24,237 nucleotides of DNA from Condylostoma magnum (Eukaryota; Ciliophora; Heterotrichea; Heterotrichida; Condylostomatidae), in NCBI GenBank assembly GCA_920105805.1, contig CAKKTI010000265.1, positions 3,252-27,488 of the forward strand. The letters run 5' to 3'. The first letter of the stretch is position 1. Each line of letters opens with the position of its first letter. The notes under the pieces were generated by a model. The model searched no databases, had not been told where the DNA came from, and worked only from the letters and a program-made list of their open reading frames with translations. The position numbers and the translations under genes are program-made. Of the stretch, positions 9,977-21,001 are shown piece after piece.

Positions 9977-12900
9977 ATGAATTACTTCCGAATAAAAAGA
10001 CCAGAGGATGACGAAGCAAAGGAGCCAGTAGAGTAAGAGGAAGAAGAGAATGAAGAGGCAGACGATAAACCAGAAGAAGACAAAAAGGATGATGAATAGG
10101 AAAATGAATATGCAGGAAGAGGGGTTCCTCCTATATTAAAAGGAACGATTAAGCGTAGAGCCCCTATATCCAAGGATAAAATAAGAGAACTTACTCTTGC
10201 AAGACGATGGCTTGTCAGAATAGATGACATTTCTATGGAAAATTTATATCATGGAATCTACGATCCCTTTGTTGAATTTATGGTAGGAGGAGATTTCAGG
10301 GTTATAGAAAGAATCGGTAAAAAGGGGCCAGAGAGTGTTTATATGGGAGAACTAGGATACACTGTAAAAACAGAAGGAGTTTAAAATTTCGGGTATAGAG
10401 AAACAGCAAGATTTAATACCCGTTTCCGACATGAGTACATAGGATCTTACTTAGAAATTTAAGAACAGAACCTTCAAATGGATGTCTGGGACTGGAGTTA
10501 AAGAGGTATTAATAGTTATCTAGGACGAGTGTAAATTCCTCTAATGGAACTAGCAACAGGAGACATGAATTAAGAGCATAATTTCATGAAATTAGAAAAA
10601 AAGCGAAAAGTGAACCTGTGTCGTCTTAATTTCACCTGTGTTTTCTAAGAAATATGAGACTTTAGTTTAGTATTCTCAGATTGAAGTGCAGCTGGAGTTC
10701 TAGGGGAAACGGAAGATGAGGAGCCCAGCTGCTCTATATAACTAAGTCTAGCGGGAAGTGGCCTTTTCAGATAAACAGTCAAGTCATCTGTAGTTCCAAA
10801 GGATTAAAATCCTTAATGACCTTAGCTTTAAGGTAATATATAGTATAGAGGATCAATTTTAGAACTTGAAAATGAGCAATTAACTATCAAACTATACGAT
10901 GGAGGTACATTAAATAGAAAGCTTGTAGGAATGAAAACAGTAGCATTGAAAGGTATCACTGACTAGGGAAGTATAAGTACTGAAATATAACAAAAACGTA
11001 AAAGAACGGGAGGCAAAAAGTGCTCTATAAAGGGAAGGGTAAGTCTTGTAAATATTCCTTAATACAAATAAACAGGAGAAATTACAATGATAGATTTAGA
11101 TAAAATGCAGTACTTAGTAGTAAAGGTTAACAGAGTAGACAATGTAATCTTATAACTGGATAGAGGTATTGTCAATACTTATATGGAAGTTACATGGGGA
11201 GGCACTTTAAAAAGAACTAAAACAGCCTATCATACTTACAAGCCAATATACAACGATACCCTGTACTTCCCTATAATCATTAACGAGGAAGACAGAGATG
11301 ACGACTAAAAGCGACATTTAGCAATAATGAACGAATTCTACAACAATGGATTCATCAACTTCAACTTCTGGTCAATTGATGAACAACTATCTAACGACAG
11401 TGTCGGCTCATCTACCTTTTTTATATCAGAATTAGCAAATGCAAAGCAATAAGAAGCTGAGTACTTCGATGAAAAAACTTAAAATGTGAATTTCTCCAAG
11501 GCTAGAATATGGTCAGGCCGGAAGCAGCTGACCTCTCCTTTTATACAGGATGGTGAAAAATCTCATGTTTTCATAGAAGTCTATATATTATACCAAAGGG
11601 AGCCGGACCTAGACTACGAAGACCTTCCCAATACCAAAAAGGACGCAATACCCGACCTTCCATGGGAAGAATTTAAATAAGCTTGGTTTGTAAAGGCTAA
11701 AATGATGCTGGACTCCTTCCCTGATGAAAGTTAAAGAAAGTTTGTAATAGAAGAGCGTGATGAGCATGATAGAGTGCATCTGTTACCCCTGTTTCTAGCA
11801 AAAATGACATTTCCAAGCCTATCTAAGAATCTCGGCAGAAAAGCTACTCACAGACAGTTAAAGCTATGGGGAGACAGTAAAATTGACTACTTTCCAGTAG
11901 AGACTTTTGATCATTTAATACACTATATAAGTTTAATACCCTTCAGTACAGGCAGTACATCAGTCAATGATATATGGTCATCTCCTGAGTTTTTGATGCA
12001 GATGGGTAAGGGGGAGGTGGAAGAGCATGTTTTACTTTTAACTAACTTGTTTATGGGAATAAAGGAGGAATCTGATGAATCAACTGAAGATATTCCTACT
12101 ACTACTACAAAATCGAGAAAAAAGCAATAGTTATAAGCCTCTGAAGATGGAATGGACCGGAGAACTTTTGTATGTATTGGCTCTCTTAAAAACCGTAGAA
12201 CTAAGCATGCTTGAACTGTTACGATAGATGATGATTACATAGGAGTAAAGTACTGGGAATGCGCTACTTCTACGTCCTATCATTTAAAAAATAGGGTAAA
12301 AAGGCCAGATCTATTAAGAAAGTTTCTAAATAGGAAATAGGTTCCTGATATAAAAGTGTTGTTTGAAGACTAAGTGGATGATGATGAGTCAGAGGAAGAG
12401 GAGGAGGAAGAAGAGGAAGAGTATAGTGAAGAAGATGATATATCAGCCAGCCAGGAAGACTATAGTGAAGATGAGGATGAAATTGTAAATAAAAGAAAAG
12501 CTAATGAGGAAAGGCTGAAATTAGCTGATTTAGGGTAATCATTGGGAAGATTTAATTACAAATCTGTAGGTAAGAAATAAGCTATAGCTGAGGAGGATAA
12601 AAAGGACATTGTAGTGTAAGAGGAAAAGCCTAAAAGTTATGTACAGGCAAAGATGGAATAAGAGGCTAAGGAGTTTAGCAAATATGATGAAATTGTATAG
12701 TAACCTCGTATACTTCCAGGGGCAAACGAGGTAAATCTACCGTATAAAACAATTGATGTAATTTTTAATAATAACAATGTATACATGAATACTTAGCATT
12801 TTGACCCGGGTAAAATTTTATTTGATATACAGGACAAAACCCTTTGGCATCCTCTAATACAAGACTACAAGGAAAATTTTACTCCTTTTTACTCTCCTCC

Positions 12901-13390
12901 TACTTTTGCACCTGCTTTATCAGAAACCAATGCTTAAAAATTATAAAATAAACTATATAATGAAGTAAAAAACGGTATATCTGCACTTAGAAGTGGAAAG
13001 AATCTCGGAACATCCTGGAAGGCAAAAGGTGATCCATCCTGTATTCTAATGGATTAACACTGTAGATTTCTTGAGAAAGCTGCTAGAGGACAATATACAC
13101 TTGAAGAATAAAGTCGTAAAAAGCGTAAATTTGCAGGGAAGATAAGGCAGTTCATTCCAACTAATTTCAGATTCAATGCACTTCCTACTCATTTCAACTT
13201 CCCTGAGCCAGATAGAGTGCGTTAGGTTCTTATAGAAGAAGGAGGATCGTTTTTCTTATTAGACCATAAAAACCTGAAATTTGCACTGTCTGCTAAGATA
13301 TTTCCATACATGGGGAGAGTTATAAGTATTCGTATTATAGTAGGGGCCTTCTACCCAGCACCTGTAAACGAAGGGGAGACTAAGGGTTAG
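9977..13390 (+). CDS. Large C2-domain protein with CC2D2A/CEP76-like C-terminal half
   Basis: About 1,137 residues. An acidic N-terminus (to about residue 45) is followed by three C2-like beta-sandwich regions. The first is at about 75-190 (WLVRIDDISMENLYHGIYDP, later LQMDVWDWSQRGINSYLGRV). The second is at about 215-345 (LTIKLYDGGTLNRKLVGMKT). The third is at about 375-490 (QYLVVKVNRVDNVILQLDRG, later NPIYNDTLYFP-type strands). Then come a region with HVLLLTNLFMGI, FVCIGSLKNRRTKHAWTVTI and GVKYWECAT (685-760), an acidic run at about 800-835, and IDVIFNNNNVYMNTQHFDPG with LFDIQDKTLWHPLI (925-960). This order resembles the C2 plus transglutaminase-like architecture of ciliary transition-zone and centriolar proteins (CC2D2A, CEP76 group). 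That family assignment is inference from motif feel. TGA codes Trp at 10655, 10682, 10817 and 12212. I end it at the tandem TAG TAA (13388-13393). The next in-frame TGA lies antisense inside the convergent gene. Confidence 0.62.
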
Positions 13391-13421
13391 TAAGCATTTA
13401 GAGTTAATTTTATGTACATTT

Positions 13422-14411
13422 TTAGTGTTGTTTTCCTATATGTGGCTTGAGGGGCATTAAAGTCTTAGATGTATCAGACGAATTTCGCATATGTCGTTTG
13501 GGATGTTTTAGGCGACGTCTTGGATGCTTTGGGCGGAGTTATTACTGCTCTTTTAGTAGTAAAAAATCTAACTCATTCATTGATTTACGGGAGTTTTCTT
13601 ATCTTGTGCGTGTAAGTATTGGAGATTTGGTATTAGTTCTACGGGTTCTTTATGCTGATTTCTCATGTGGGTTTTTGTTGAAAATGAGCATATCCGAGCC
13701 ATTTCGACTTACTTGGCTAGATGTTTGTAGTGATTTAAACCTACTTTATAGCATTATGTTTTCTTATTTTAAAAGTATAATCTCCTCATTTTACTTGTCT
13801 AGTTAAGTTCTTAATTTTAGATTCTCATGCTCAAATTTTTACAGTACTCTTTGACGCCTCTCAGCTAAGTTTTAGGCTTAAGTTAGTTTTTATTATATTA
13901 TTACACTTTAATCTGGCTCTTAGGATGGGGAACTTCTATAGGATTATTGTTAAAGATCCTTTACTTTGTTTTCCAGTAAGGGGGATTCTATTTTAGTGAT
14001 TATATTTTATTATAATTTCAGTGTATTAATACTTTCTTATAGTAATTTGTTTTGTTTTTCTAGTTAATCTGTTCTGCCTTGAGTAAATTCTAGTTGAATT
14101 TTTAATTGATGTTCAACTCTAATATGATTTCTTACTTCTGATTCTAGTTTTTAAAGCATTGTCTCAAATTATTAACATCTTTTAACCAGTTCTACCTAGT
14201 CGTTTTGCTGTATTTATCTTTTAAAATTGAGTAATTCATTTACTAAGTCTTTAAAATTTGATAAAACTTCAAGTATGTCAAGTTAATGCAAGGTTTTTTA
14301 TTCTTCATCGGTTATTTTATCTTAATCCAGCTCACAATTTGTTATAAAGGCATGTTTGAATATTTTAAATAATTCAGTTTAAACCTTTTTATAAGAGATT
14401 TCCTCTGACAT
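13422..14411 (-). CDS. Coiled-coil protein of unknown function
   Basis: I do not recognise the family. About 329 residues: MSEEISYKKVQTELFKIFKH at the start, a helical region with FKDLVNELLNFKRQIQQ, and a main coiled coil at about 85-150 (MLQKLESEVRNHIRVEHQLK, then LEFTQGRTDQLEKQNKLLQE). A second coil lies at about 175-235 (AERRQRVLQKFEHENLKLRT). A basic Ser/Arg-rich tail follows (RTRRTNTKSPILTRTRQENS, later RPKHPRRRLKHPKRHMRNSS). The pattern suggests a cytoskeletal or basal-body protein, but nothing here proves it. The stop is placed at the first TAA (13422) of a cluster of TAA codons. No TGA appears in this frame before it enters the convergent C2 gene, so a TGA-only code would fail here. 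Only 31 nt separate it from the C2-gene stop. Its ATG is 71 nt downstream of the next gene's stop. Confidence 0.75.
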
Positions 14412-14482
14412 TATGCTATTTCGAAAATAGTATAAAACCTATTTAATTATTAACAGTATTTTTTATTTATGTACTAATTTAG

Positions 14483-15124
14483 TTAATTAAGAGCGGAAAA
14501 AGGGCCTTGTAAATCTCTTATGAAAATATCATCTTAGCTTGTATCATCATAAAAGCTTTCTTAGCTATAAATTTGAAATTTCTGAAACATTTAAGAATCC
14601 GGAAGCTTCCTCTAGCTTAAATCATGAGTATTATTTGTATTAAAGCTTTAATTTTGATTAAACTGTAAATAATCGTTTGATATTGGAGTATATTAAACCA
14701 CAGTCTACCATAATTAACTAGCTTTAAGCTAAGCTGACTATTAATCACATAATTGATGCGTTGTTTCTTCTTCAAAAACTTCCTCAATACAAGATAAGTC
14801 GATATTTTCATTCTTGTTAGTTTCTAGTTTTATATAAACAGTTTATCCTTTATGTATATTTAGATCATTAAGGGTTTTATTATATTACAAGTTTTGGTTG
14901 CTTTCATTGCATAGGATGATCTTGTATTTTTTGTATTTAGGTCTAAAAATAAGAATTTGCTAAATTACATCTTTGATTAATATATTTGGTTTATAGCGCA
15001 GTTCTATATGCAAATCATTGTTTAGTTGTTTTATAACTAAATTTTAATTAGGAGCCTAAGCAGCTAAGGGAAAATTGCTCATTTGCTTTTGCTGTAGTTC
15101 TTATTTGTCACAACAGACTCCCAT
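14483..15124 (-). CDS. MGVCC N-terminal protein with ubiquitin-like fold
   Basis: About 213 residues. The N-terminus MGVCCDKQ puts Gly2 beside a Cys pair, as in proteins anchored to membranes by N-myristoylation plus palmitoylation (inference from pattern; position 6 is Asp, so myristoylation is less certain). Residues about 35-105 look like a ubiquitin-like beta-grasp: LHIELRYKPNILIKDVIQQI, then PKYKKYKIILCNESNQNLQY, then KTLNDLNIHKGQTVYIKLE. The final segment has the usual 'L-x-D-x-x-I-x-x-G-x-x-V-x-I' ending. The C-terminal half is acidic and Q/N/S-rich, with no di-Gly tail, so it would be a domain rather than a conjugated modifier. The frame has no TGA for at least 50 codons past the annotated TAA (14483) and would overrun the next gene's start, so TAA must terminate it. 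TAG at 14474 is an alternative. Confidence 0.68.
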
Positions 15125-15245
15125 ATTTTATATAAAAAGATAGTACTATAAAGGCTTTAAGACTAATATACTGTAAAGTATTTATAAAATCTGATTTCTT
15201 TCGAAAATAAACTAAAAAAAGGCTATATACAAAACATGTAACTTA

Positions 15246-16395
15246 CTAAGGCTCATTTAAAACAATCTCTCCATTTTCAATATCTAATAATCTGGCAAAT
15301 ACGTTATAATTTACTTATCCATTCATTAATTCCAATGCATCCTTATAATCAAGCTATAACTTAAATTTTTCATGCTTGGAATTATCTAACACAATATTAA
15401 GTTTATTATTACTTTACATTATAGTTATTTAAAACTTTTACTTCTGCATTATTATAAACTTAGAAAATACTACTCTTTAAGTATTTTACTTGGGTTAACT
15501 ATTCCTTTATCTTATATTCAAATTTTACTAAGACCTTGACTAATTAATTATCGACTTATTCTGTCTCTACCTAGACAAATACCTAGAAGACCTTTAGTTA
15601 ACTTAACTTCTGGACCCCCCAAACTTATAAGGATACTCACACATGTACTACAGCCTCTTAACATGCTGCCTTCTATCATTATTCCACTTACTAACATTAC
15701 AAAAAGGCTTCTTTTCCACAATTCGTTTTAATAATGCATAATTTTATATAGTTTACTCCACTAGCTCTCTCTTTCTTCTTCTTTGCTTATCTAACTAAAT
15801 CCTCACCGATGCATTTATCTACTTTTTAGCTCTAACTGTCCTCCAACTTCTTTGATTACTCAAACGAGATTTTCTATCAGGTTAACCTGAATTGATAGAA
15901 GGAGGGCAACTAGTATCCACCTTTGACCTAATATTCCTTAACTTCTTTATATGTATTGAATGGTTTAAATGATTCCAATAATGCGTTAAGATTTTAGAAC
16001 TAGTAGGAATAGCTCTGTACATTTTTTATTAAAACCCAATTAAATCAGTTTTTCCTACCTAACTAAGCATACTTCTCGACAATTTGACTATAGTCCCCTA
16101 GACTCGTTCTTGCCCAGATTTACTGCACAACTTTATTTAAACACTCACTATTGCATTCTCTCACCATGTTCCTAGAGTTTCTTCTGCAATGGTCAAAACA
16201 TCTATCAGATTTCTAGGAAATTTATTGCTTAAAGGCTTAAGTATCCTTTTGAGTCGATCTACTCACCTCTTCAATAAGAACTCTTTCGTATACTTCTCTT
16301 CTGCATAGATCTCTTTTCTCTTGAGTTGAACCTCGGCAGTAGCCTTATAGGTTAGAAATAATTCCATTAAGTGCAGCAGTGTAAGTCTCAGCCAT
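15246..16395 (-). CDS. Hypothetical Cys-containing protein with one 16-nt intron
   Basis: I do not recognise the family. Two exons (16395-15460 and 15443-15246) join to about 377 residues. The N-terminal third has paired cysteines in a basic helical setting (DRCFDHCRRNSRNMVRECNS, then ECLNKVVQQIW). The middle holds another Cys set (DKCIGEDLVRQ, later NCGKEAFLQCQQVEQWQKAA). The C-terminal exon is soluble-looking (LNIVLDNSKHEKFKLQLDYK, then NVFARLLDIENGEIVLNEPQ). TGA is read as Trp at 16045 and 15877, among others. Without the intron the first exon would meet a triple TAA and the C-terminal reading would sit in another frame. Removal of GTTTATAATAATGCAG joins the frames at a codon boundary. It ends at the tandem TAG TAA (15246, 15243). 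Between residues about 200 and 300 a second frame also looks protein-like, so another undetected splice there is possible. The ATG lies 16 nt after the upstream gene's stop. Confidence 0.6.
15444..15459 (-). other. 16-nt spliceosomal intron (candidate)
   Basis: On the minus strand this reads GTTTATAATAATGCAG: GT at the 5' end, AG at the 3' end, A/T-rich inside. It sits exactly between codons (phase 0) and brings the two protein-like frames of the gene into register. Introns of 15-16 nt are the hallmark of heterotrich ciliates such as Stentor and Blepharisma. No transcript evidence is available, so this is inferred from frame logic and length. The alternative is a separate 58-codon ORF starting at ATG within the 3' part. 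Confidence 0.6.
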
Positions 16396-16411
16396 TTTTA
16401 TTAGTCTAATT

Positions 16412-17734
16412 CTAATTTGCAGAAATGCGTTGGTATTTCATTGAATTACTAGCCATGTAGTAATTTAAGGCTGAATGGTCAAGGATTCTGTTGATTAGGA
16501 TGTTTAGTTTTAGGCTAGCTTCACTTGCTGTAAGGGTTGTATAAGAATCAGTATTGAAGTTAGTTATTATTTGTTCTATTTTAGAAATGTTTTCTTTGGA
16601 GAAATTTTACTTTTCTTCTAGTTGTTGTTTAAGCATTTCAGATAAAATAGTATGTTGGAGGTTTTCTTAGAAGTAAGCCTTTATTTAAGTCCAGGCTTCA
16701 TTGTTATCTTAGGGGAGGTCTATTCCTAAGGATTAGAAGTAGAGTTAAAAGCTGAAGAGGTCTTAAGCATTTGGAGTTGTATCTGGTAGTATTGTGCTGA
16801 TCTCTTAGTTGTCCAGCCATTCAAGTTGTTGTAATGTTTTATCGTCTATTGTAAGTTTAGGAAACTCATTAAGCTCTTCTTCTCCTAGGGATGATAGTTA
16901 CTCAAGTTCTTAGTTTACTTTTTCCTAGTCATTTATAATTACGTATTTTAGGACATATGGTAAATCGATACCAGCATGCTGTTCTCCTAAGTTAACTTTT
17001 TATAAAAGATTGATTTCCTTTTCTTCGTTTTTTACCTCTTTGTCTTCATCTTTCTACTCCTTTTCTTCAACCTTTTCCTCATCTTTCTACTCCTTTTCTT
17101 CAACCTTTTATTCCTTTTCTTCATTTTTTTACTCTTTATCCTCTGGCAACTCTTCTTTCTTTTCTTCTTATTTCTTTTAGCCTAAACTCTACTTGTTTTT
17201 TATTACAATGGCATTTTTATTCTCTCCTCTTTCCTATTTAACTCCCTTTTTCCCTCTTCTTGGTTACCTTTAACCATTCTCTTCTTATTTTCTTAATAGC
17301 AATTTTTCCTTTAGTGGTATATCTTCATATTTCTACCGTGCCTATAGCTCTAATAATCTCTTTTTCTCAATTTAATTTGCAAGTTTCTCCTCTTCAATGC
17401 GCTTTTACTCTTATATTTTCCTCTTTTACTCTAACTTTTCTACTCTTATTCTATTTCTTTCAGCTCTTTTCTCCTACTCCATTATATCTTCAAGTGATTC
17501 TCCATAAAGCTTCTTGCCTAAAACAGTGGTATTTCTAAAGCTTCTATTATCATACTTTGATCCTGCTAAAGCTGCTGATGAAAATGCTCCGTTTTATGCT
17601 TTTTGGTTTAATAGGTCCTGTAGATTTGAAATTAAACTTTATTGAGTATTTAATTCACTTACTAAAGGTTATAAACGCTGCTCTAAGACCTGTGTCAAAG
17701 CTTGGGACAATATTTCGGGGAAATTGCTATCCAT
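16412..17734 (-). CDS. K/E-rich coiled-coil protein of unknown function
   Basis: I do not recognise the family. About 440 residues in three parts. The N-terminal part has a helical oligomerisation-like start (MDSNFPEILSQALTQVLEQR) and NRSFRNTTVLGKKLYGESLE. The middle is long and highly charged (EKRAERNRIRVEKLEQKRKI, then EEKLANQIEKKRLLELQARQ), with Lys/Glu/Gln repeats at about 200-235 that include a 33-nt tandem duplication. The C-terminal part is more globular (HAGIDLPYVLKYVIINDQEK, then FPKLTIDDKTLQQLEWLDNQ, later AYFQENLQHTILSEMLKQQL). Glutamine is mostly TAA/TAG. I place the stop at TAG 16412; another TAG follows at 16406. The first in-frame TGA (16388) already lies inside the next gene. 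The start ATG is in the context ATTATAAATGG. Confidence 0.75.
17047..17112 (-). repeat. 33-nt tandem repeat, two copies, in coding sequence
   Basis: Two adjacent and nearly identical 33-nt units (17047-17079 and 17080-17112) begin CATCTTTCTACTCC on the plus strand. They lie in frame inside the K/E-rich gene and encode repeats of the type EEKVEEKEQKD. Keeping the frame (33 = 11 codons) suggests recent in-frame expansion of a charged low-complexity linker. Confidence 0.8.
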
Positions 17735-17850
17735 TTATAATATGGTTTAGAGTTAATAAGTATTTTAATGTATTTAATATGTATACTTAAAATTTGTAGT
17801 CTTTATACATATGAAAAGTTTTATACATATTCAATTAATAAAACTTAAAC

Positions 17851-18681
17851 CTAATAATCTCTCTTAGCTTGTTTTTCTAAATGAATCCAGCTACTATCAT
17901 GGGCTTTTCTTAAATCGTCTCATATGATCCTTCCTAAGCCTAACCCTTAAGTAGTTGATAAGTCATTATTTTAAGATTCGCTCTTTTAAATGGACTTAGG
18001 TTATATACTTTCTAAGTAGTTAATATGGGATTACATTTCAATTCCTAAATCTCTCAATCCTCCAGAATTTAGATATCTCTGATTTCTCTTTATAGAAAAC
18101 TTATACAGAAAATTTCTTCTACTTATTTAGTTCTTCTCTTGAAAAAGATCGTTTAAAATCTTCTAAACCACATAACTTTATGCTCTAATCAACTGTGATT
18201 TGAAGCTAAAAATGTTATTAATACTTGCTGGATACTCTTAATTTTAATTAATCAATTCAAACACAAAATCAGTAGAAGAGACGTACAAATTATCAAATAA
18301 TGAAAAACAGTCTTTTCTAGATAAGCAATTAGAATCCTTTTATTCATATAAATTGAAAATAAACCTAGCTTTACTTTCAGGTCTGCTATTACCTAATACA
18401 ATGAAATATGCAATAATATCAATTCCAATATATACTTCACCTCTCTGATACCTTCTGAAAAAGTTATATATACTTTATTGCTACTCTCTAATTTTAAGTA
18501 TTTCAATAACTCTCTCTAGTTATTACTAAGAAAAATTATATGAGTCCTACTAAAAGCAGGTACTCTCAAAACAGGAAACAATATCTCTTGCACACAGCTT
18601 ATACACCCTTAAAAACCTCTCACACTACTACAGCGATTACTCTTCCCTTGTTATTTAGAGACGTGATTCATTGCAGCCCAT
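17851..18681 (-). CDS. Putative N-myristoylated EF-hand-like protein
   Basis: About 276 residues starting MGCNESRLQITREEQ, a good N-myristoylation/palmitoylation signal (Gly2, Cys3, Ser6). A helical N-terminal part (QQCERFLRVYKLCARDIVSC, then QLERVIEILKIREQQQ) leads to RRYQRGEVYIGIDIIAYFIV and ARFIFNLYEQKDSNCLSRKD at about 105-125. The latter resembles the helix-loop-helix start of an EF-hand (F-x-x-Y-D/E-x-x-x-x-G/N-x-L/I-S). The loop lacks several acidic ligands, so calcium binding is doubtful. The C-terminus has NNIFSFKSQLIRAQSYVV and GRIIWDDLRKAHDSSWIHLE, with TGA as Trp at 17920. Calcium-sensor relatives (recoverin/CBL-like) are a guess. The stop is put at TAG 17851; TAAs at 17845 or 17821 are possible. 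A longer ATG at 18747 is in a different frame and not used. Divergent from MCM5 by 81 nt. Confidence 0.68.
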
Positions 18682-18756
18682 TTTTAAGTGATTAACGGAT
18701 AACTTTTAAACAAAAACTCTATATAGTCCTAATAACCCTCATCTTCCATTTTTTAA

Positions 18757-18762
18757 GCGGGA

Positions 18763-18763
<1 letters not shown>
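18757..18763 (+). promoter_or_regulatory. E2F-like box at the MCM5 start
   Basis: GCGGGAA runs directly into the MCM5 ATG (its last A is the A of ATG), in the context TTTTTTAAGCGGGAATGG. It is the same heptamer as upstream of PCNA and stands out in an AT-rich intergenic region. Function as an S-phase (E2F/DP) site is an inference. It could also be part of a very short 5' leader. Confidence 0.4.
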
Positions 18764-20889
<2,126 letters not shown>

Positions 20890-20943
20890 TTAGTAAATTT
20901 TTCAGCATATTAAAATTTCTGGGGTCAGAATTCCCTTTATAGC

Positions 20944-20963
20944 TTCTAGAAAATTCTATGGAA
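20944..20963 (+). promoter_or_regulatory. Heat-shock element upstream of HSP90
   Basis: The bases TTCTAGAAAATTC (20944-20956) form three perfectly spaced inverted units, TTC-n2-GAA-n2-TTC, the consensus binding site of heat-shock factor. A fourth GAA follows at 20961 with a 4-nt rather than 2-nt spacer. It lies 45 nt before the HSP90 ATG, between MCM5 and HSP90. A GAATTC slightly upstream may add to it. Heat-inducible HSP90 expression is the expected consequence. Confidence 0.7.
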
Positions 20964-21001
20964 TTTAAAAGGGAGCCCGCAATTTCATTTGGTAATACAA
21001 A

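Noticed and set aside
13447-13806. Plus-strand continuation of the C2 gene with several hydrophobic, membrane-like segments
   Set aside because: It is antisense to the coiled-coil gene at 13422-14411, whose frame is clearly protein-like (heptads, basic tail). The apparent membrane segments are the complement of its Lys/Glu/Gln codons.
15592-15640. Possible 16-nt intron GTATTTGTCTAGGTAG in the Cys-containing gene
   Set aside because: Removing it breaks the otherwise coherent downstream frame (VKVLVKFEYKIKEQL), so it is more likely coding.
17260-17790. Plus-strand ORFs of 77-92 codons rich in Leu, Ile, Phe
   Set aside because: They are antisense to the K/E-rich coiled-coil gene; charged Lys/Glu codons read as Leu/Phe/Ser on the opposite strand.
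18500-18749. Minus-strand ORF starting at ATG 18747 (MEDEGYQDYIEF)
   Set aside because: It loses protein-like composition after about 40 codons, while another frame from ATG 18681 (MGCNES) stays coherent for the whole gene. A splice joining the two was considered, but no 15-16 nt GT-AG segment fits.
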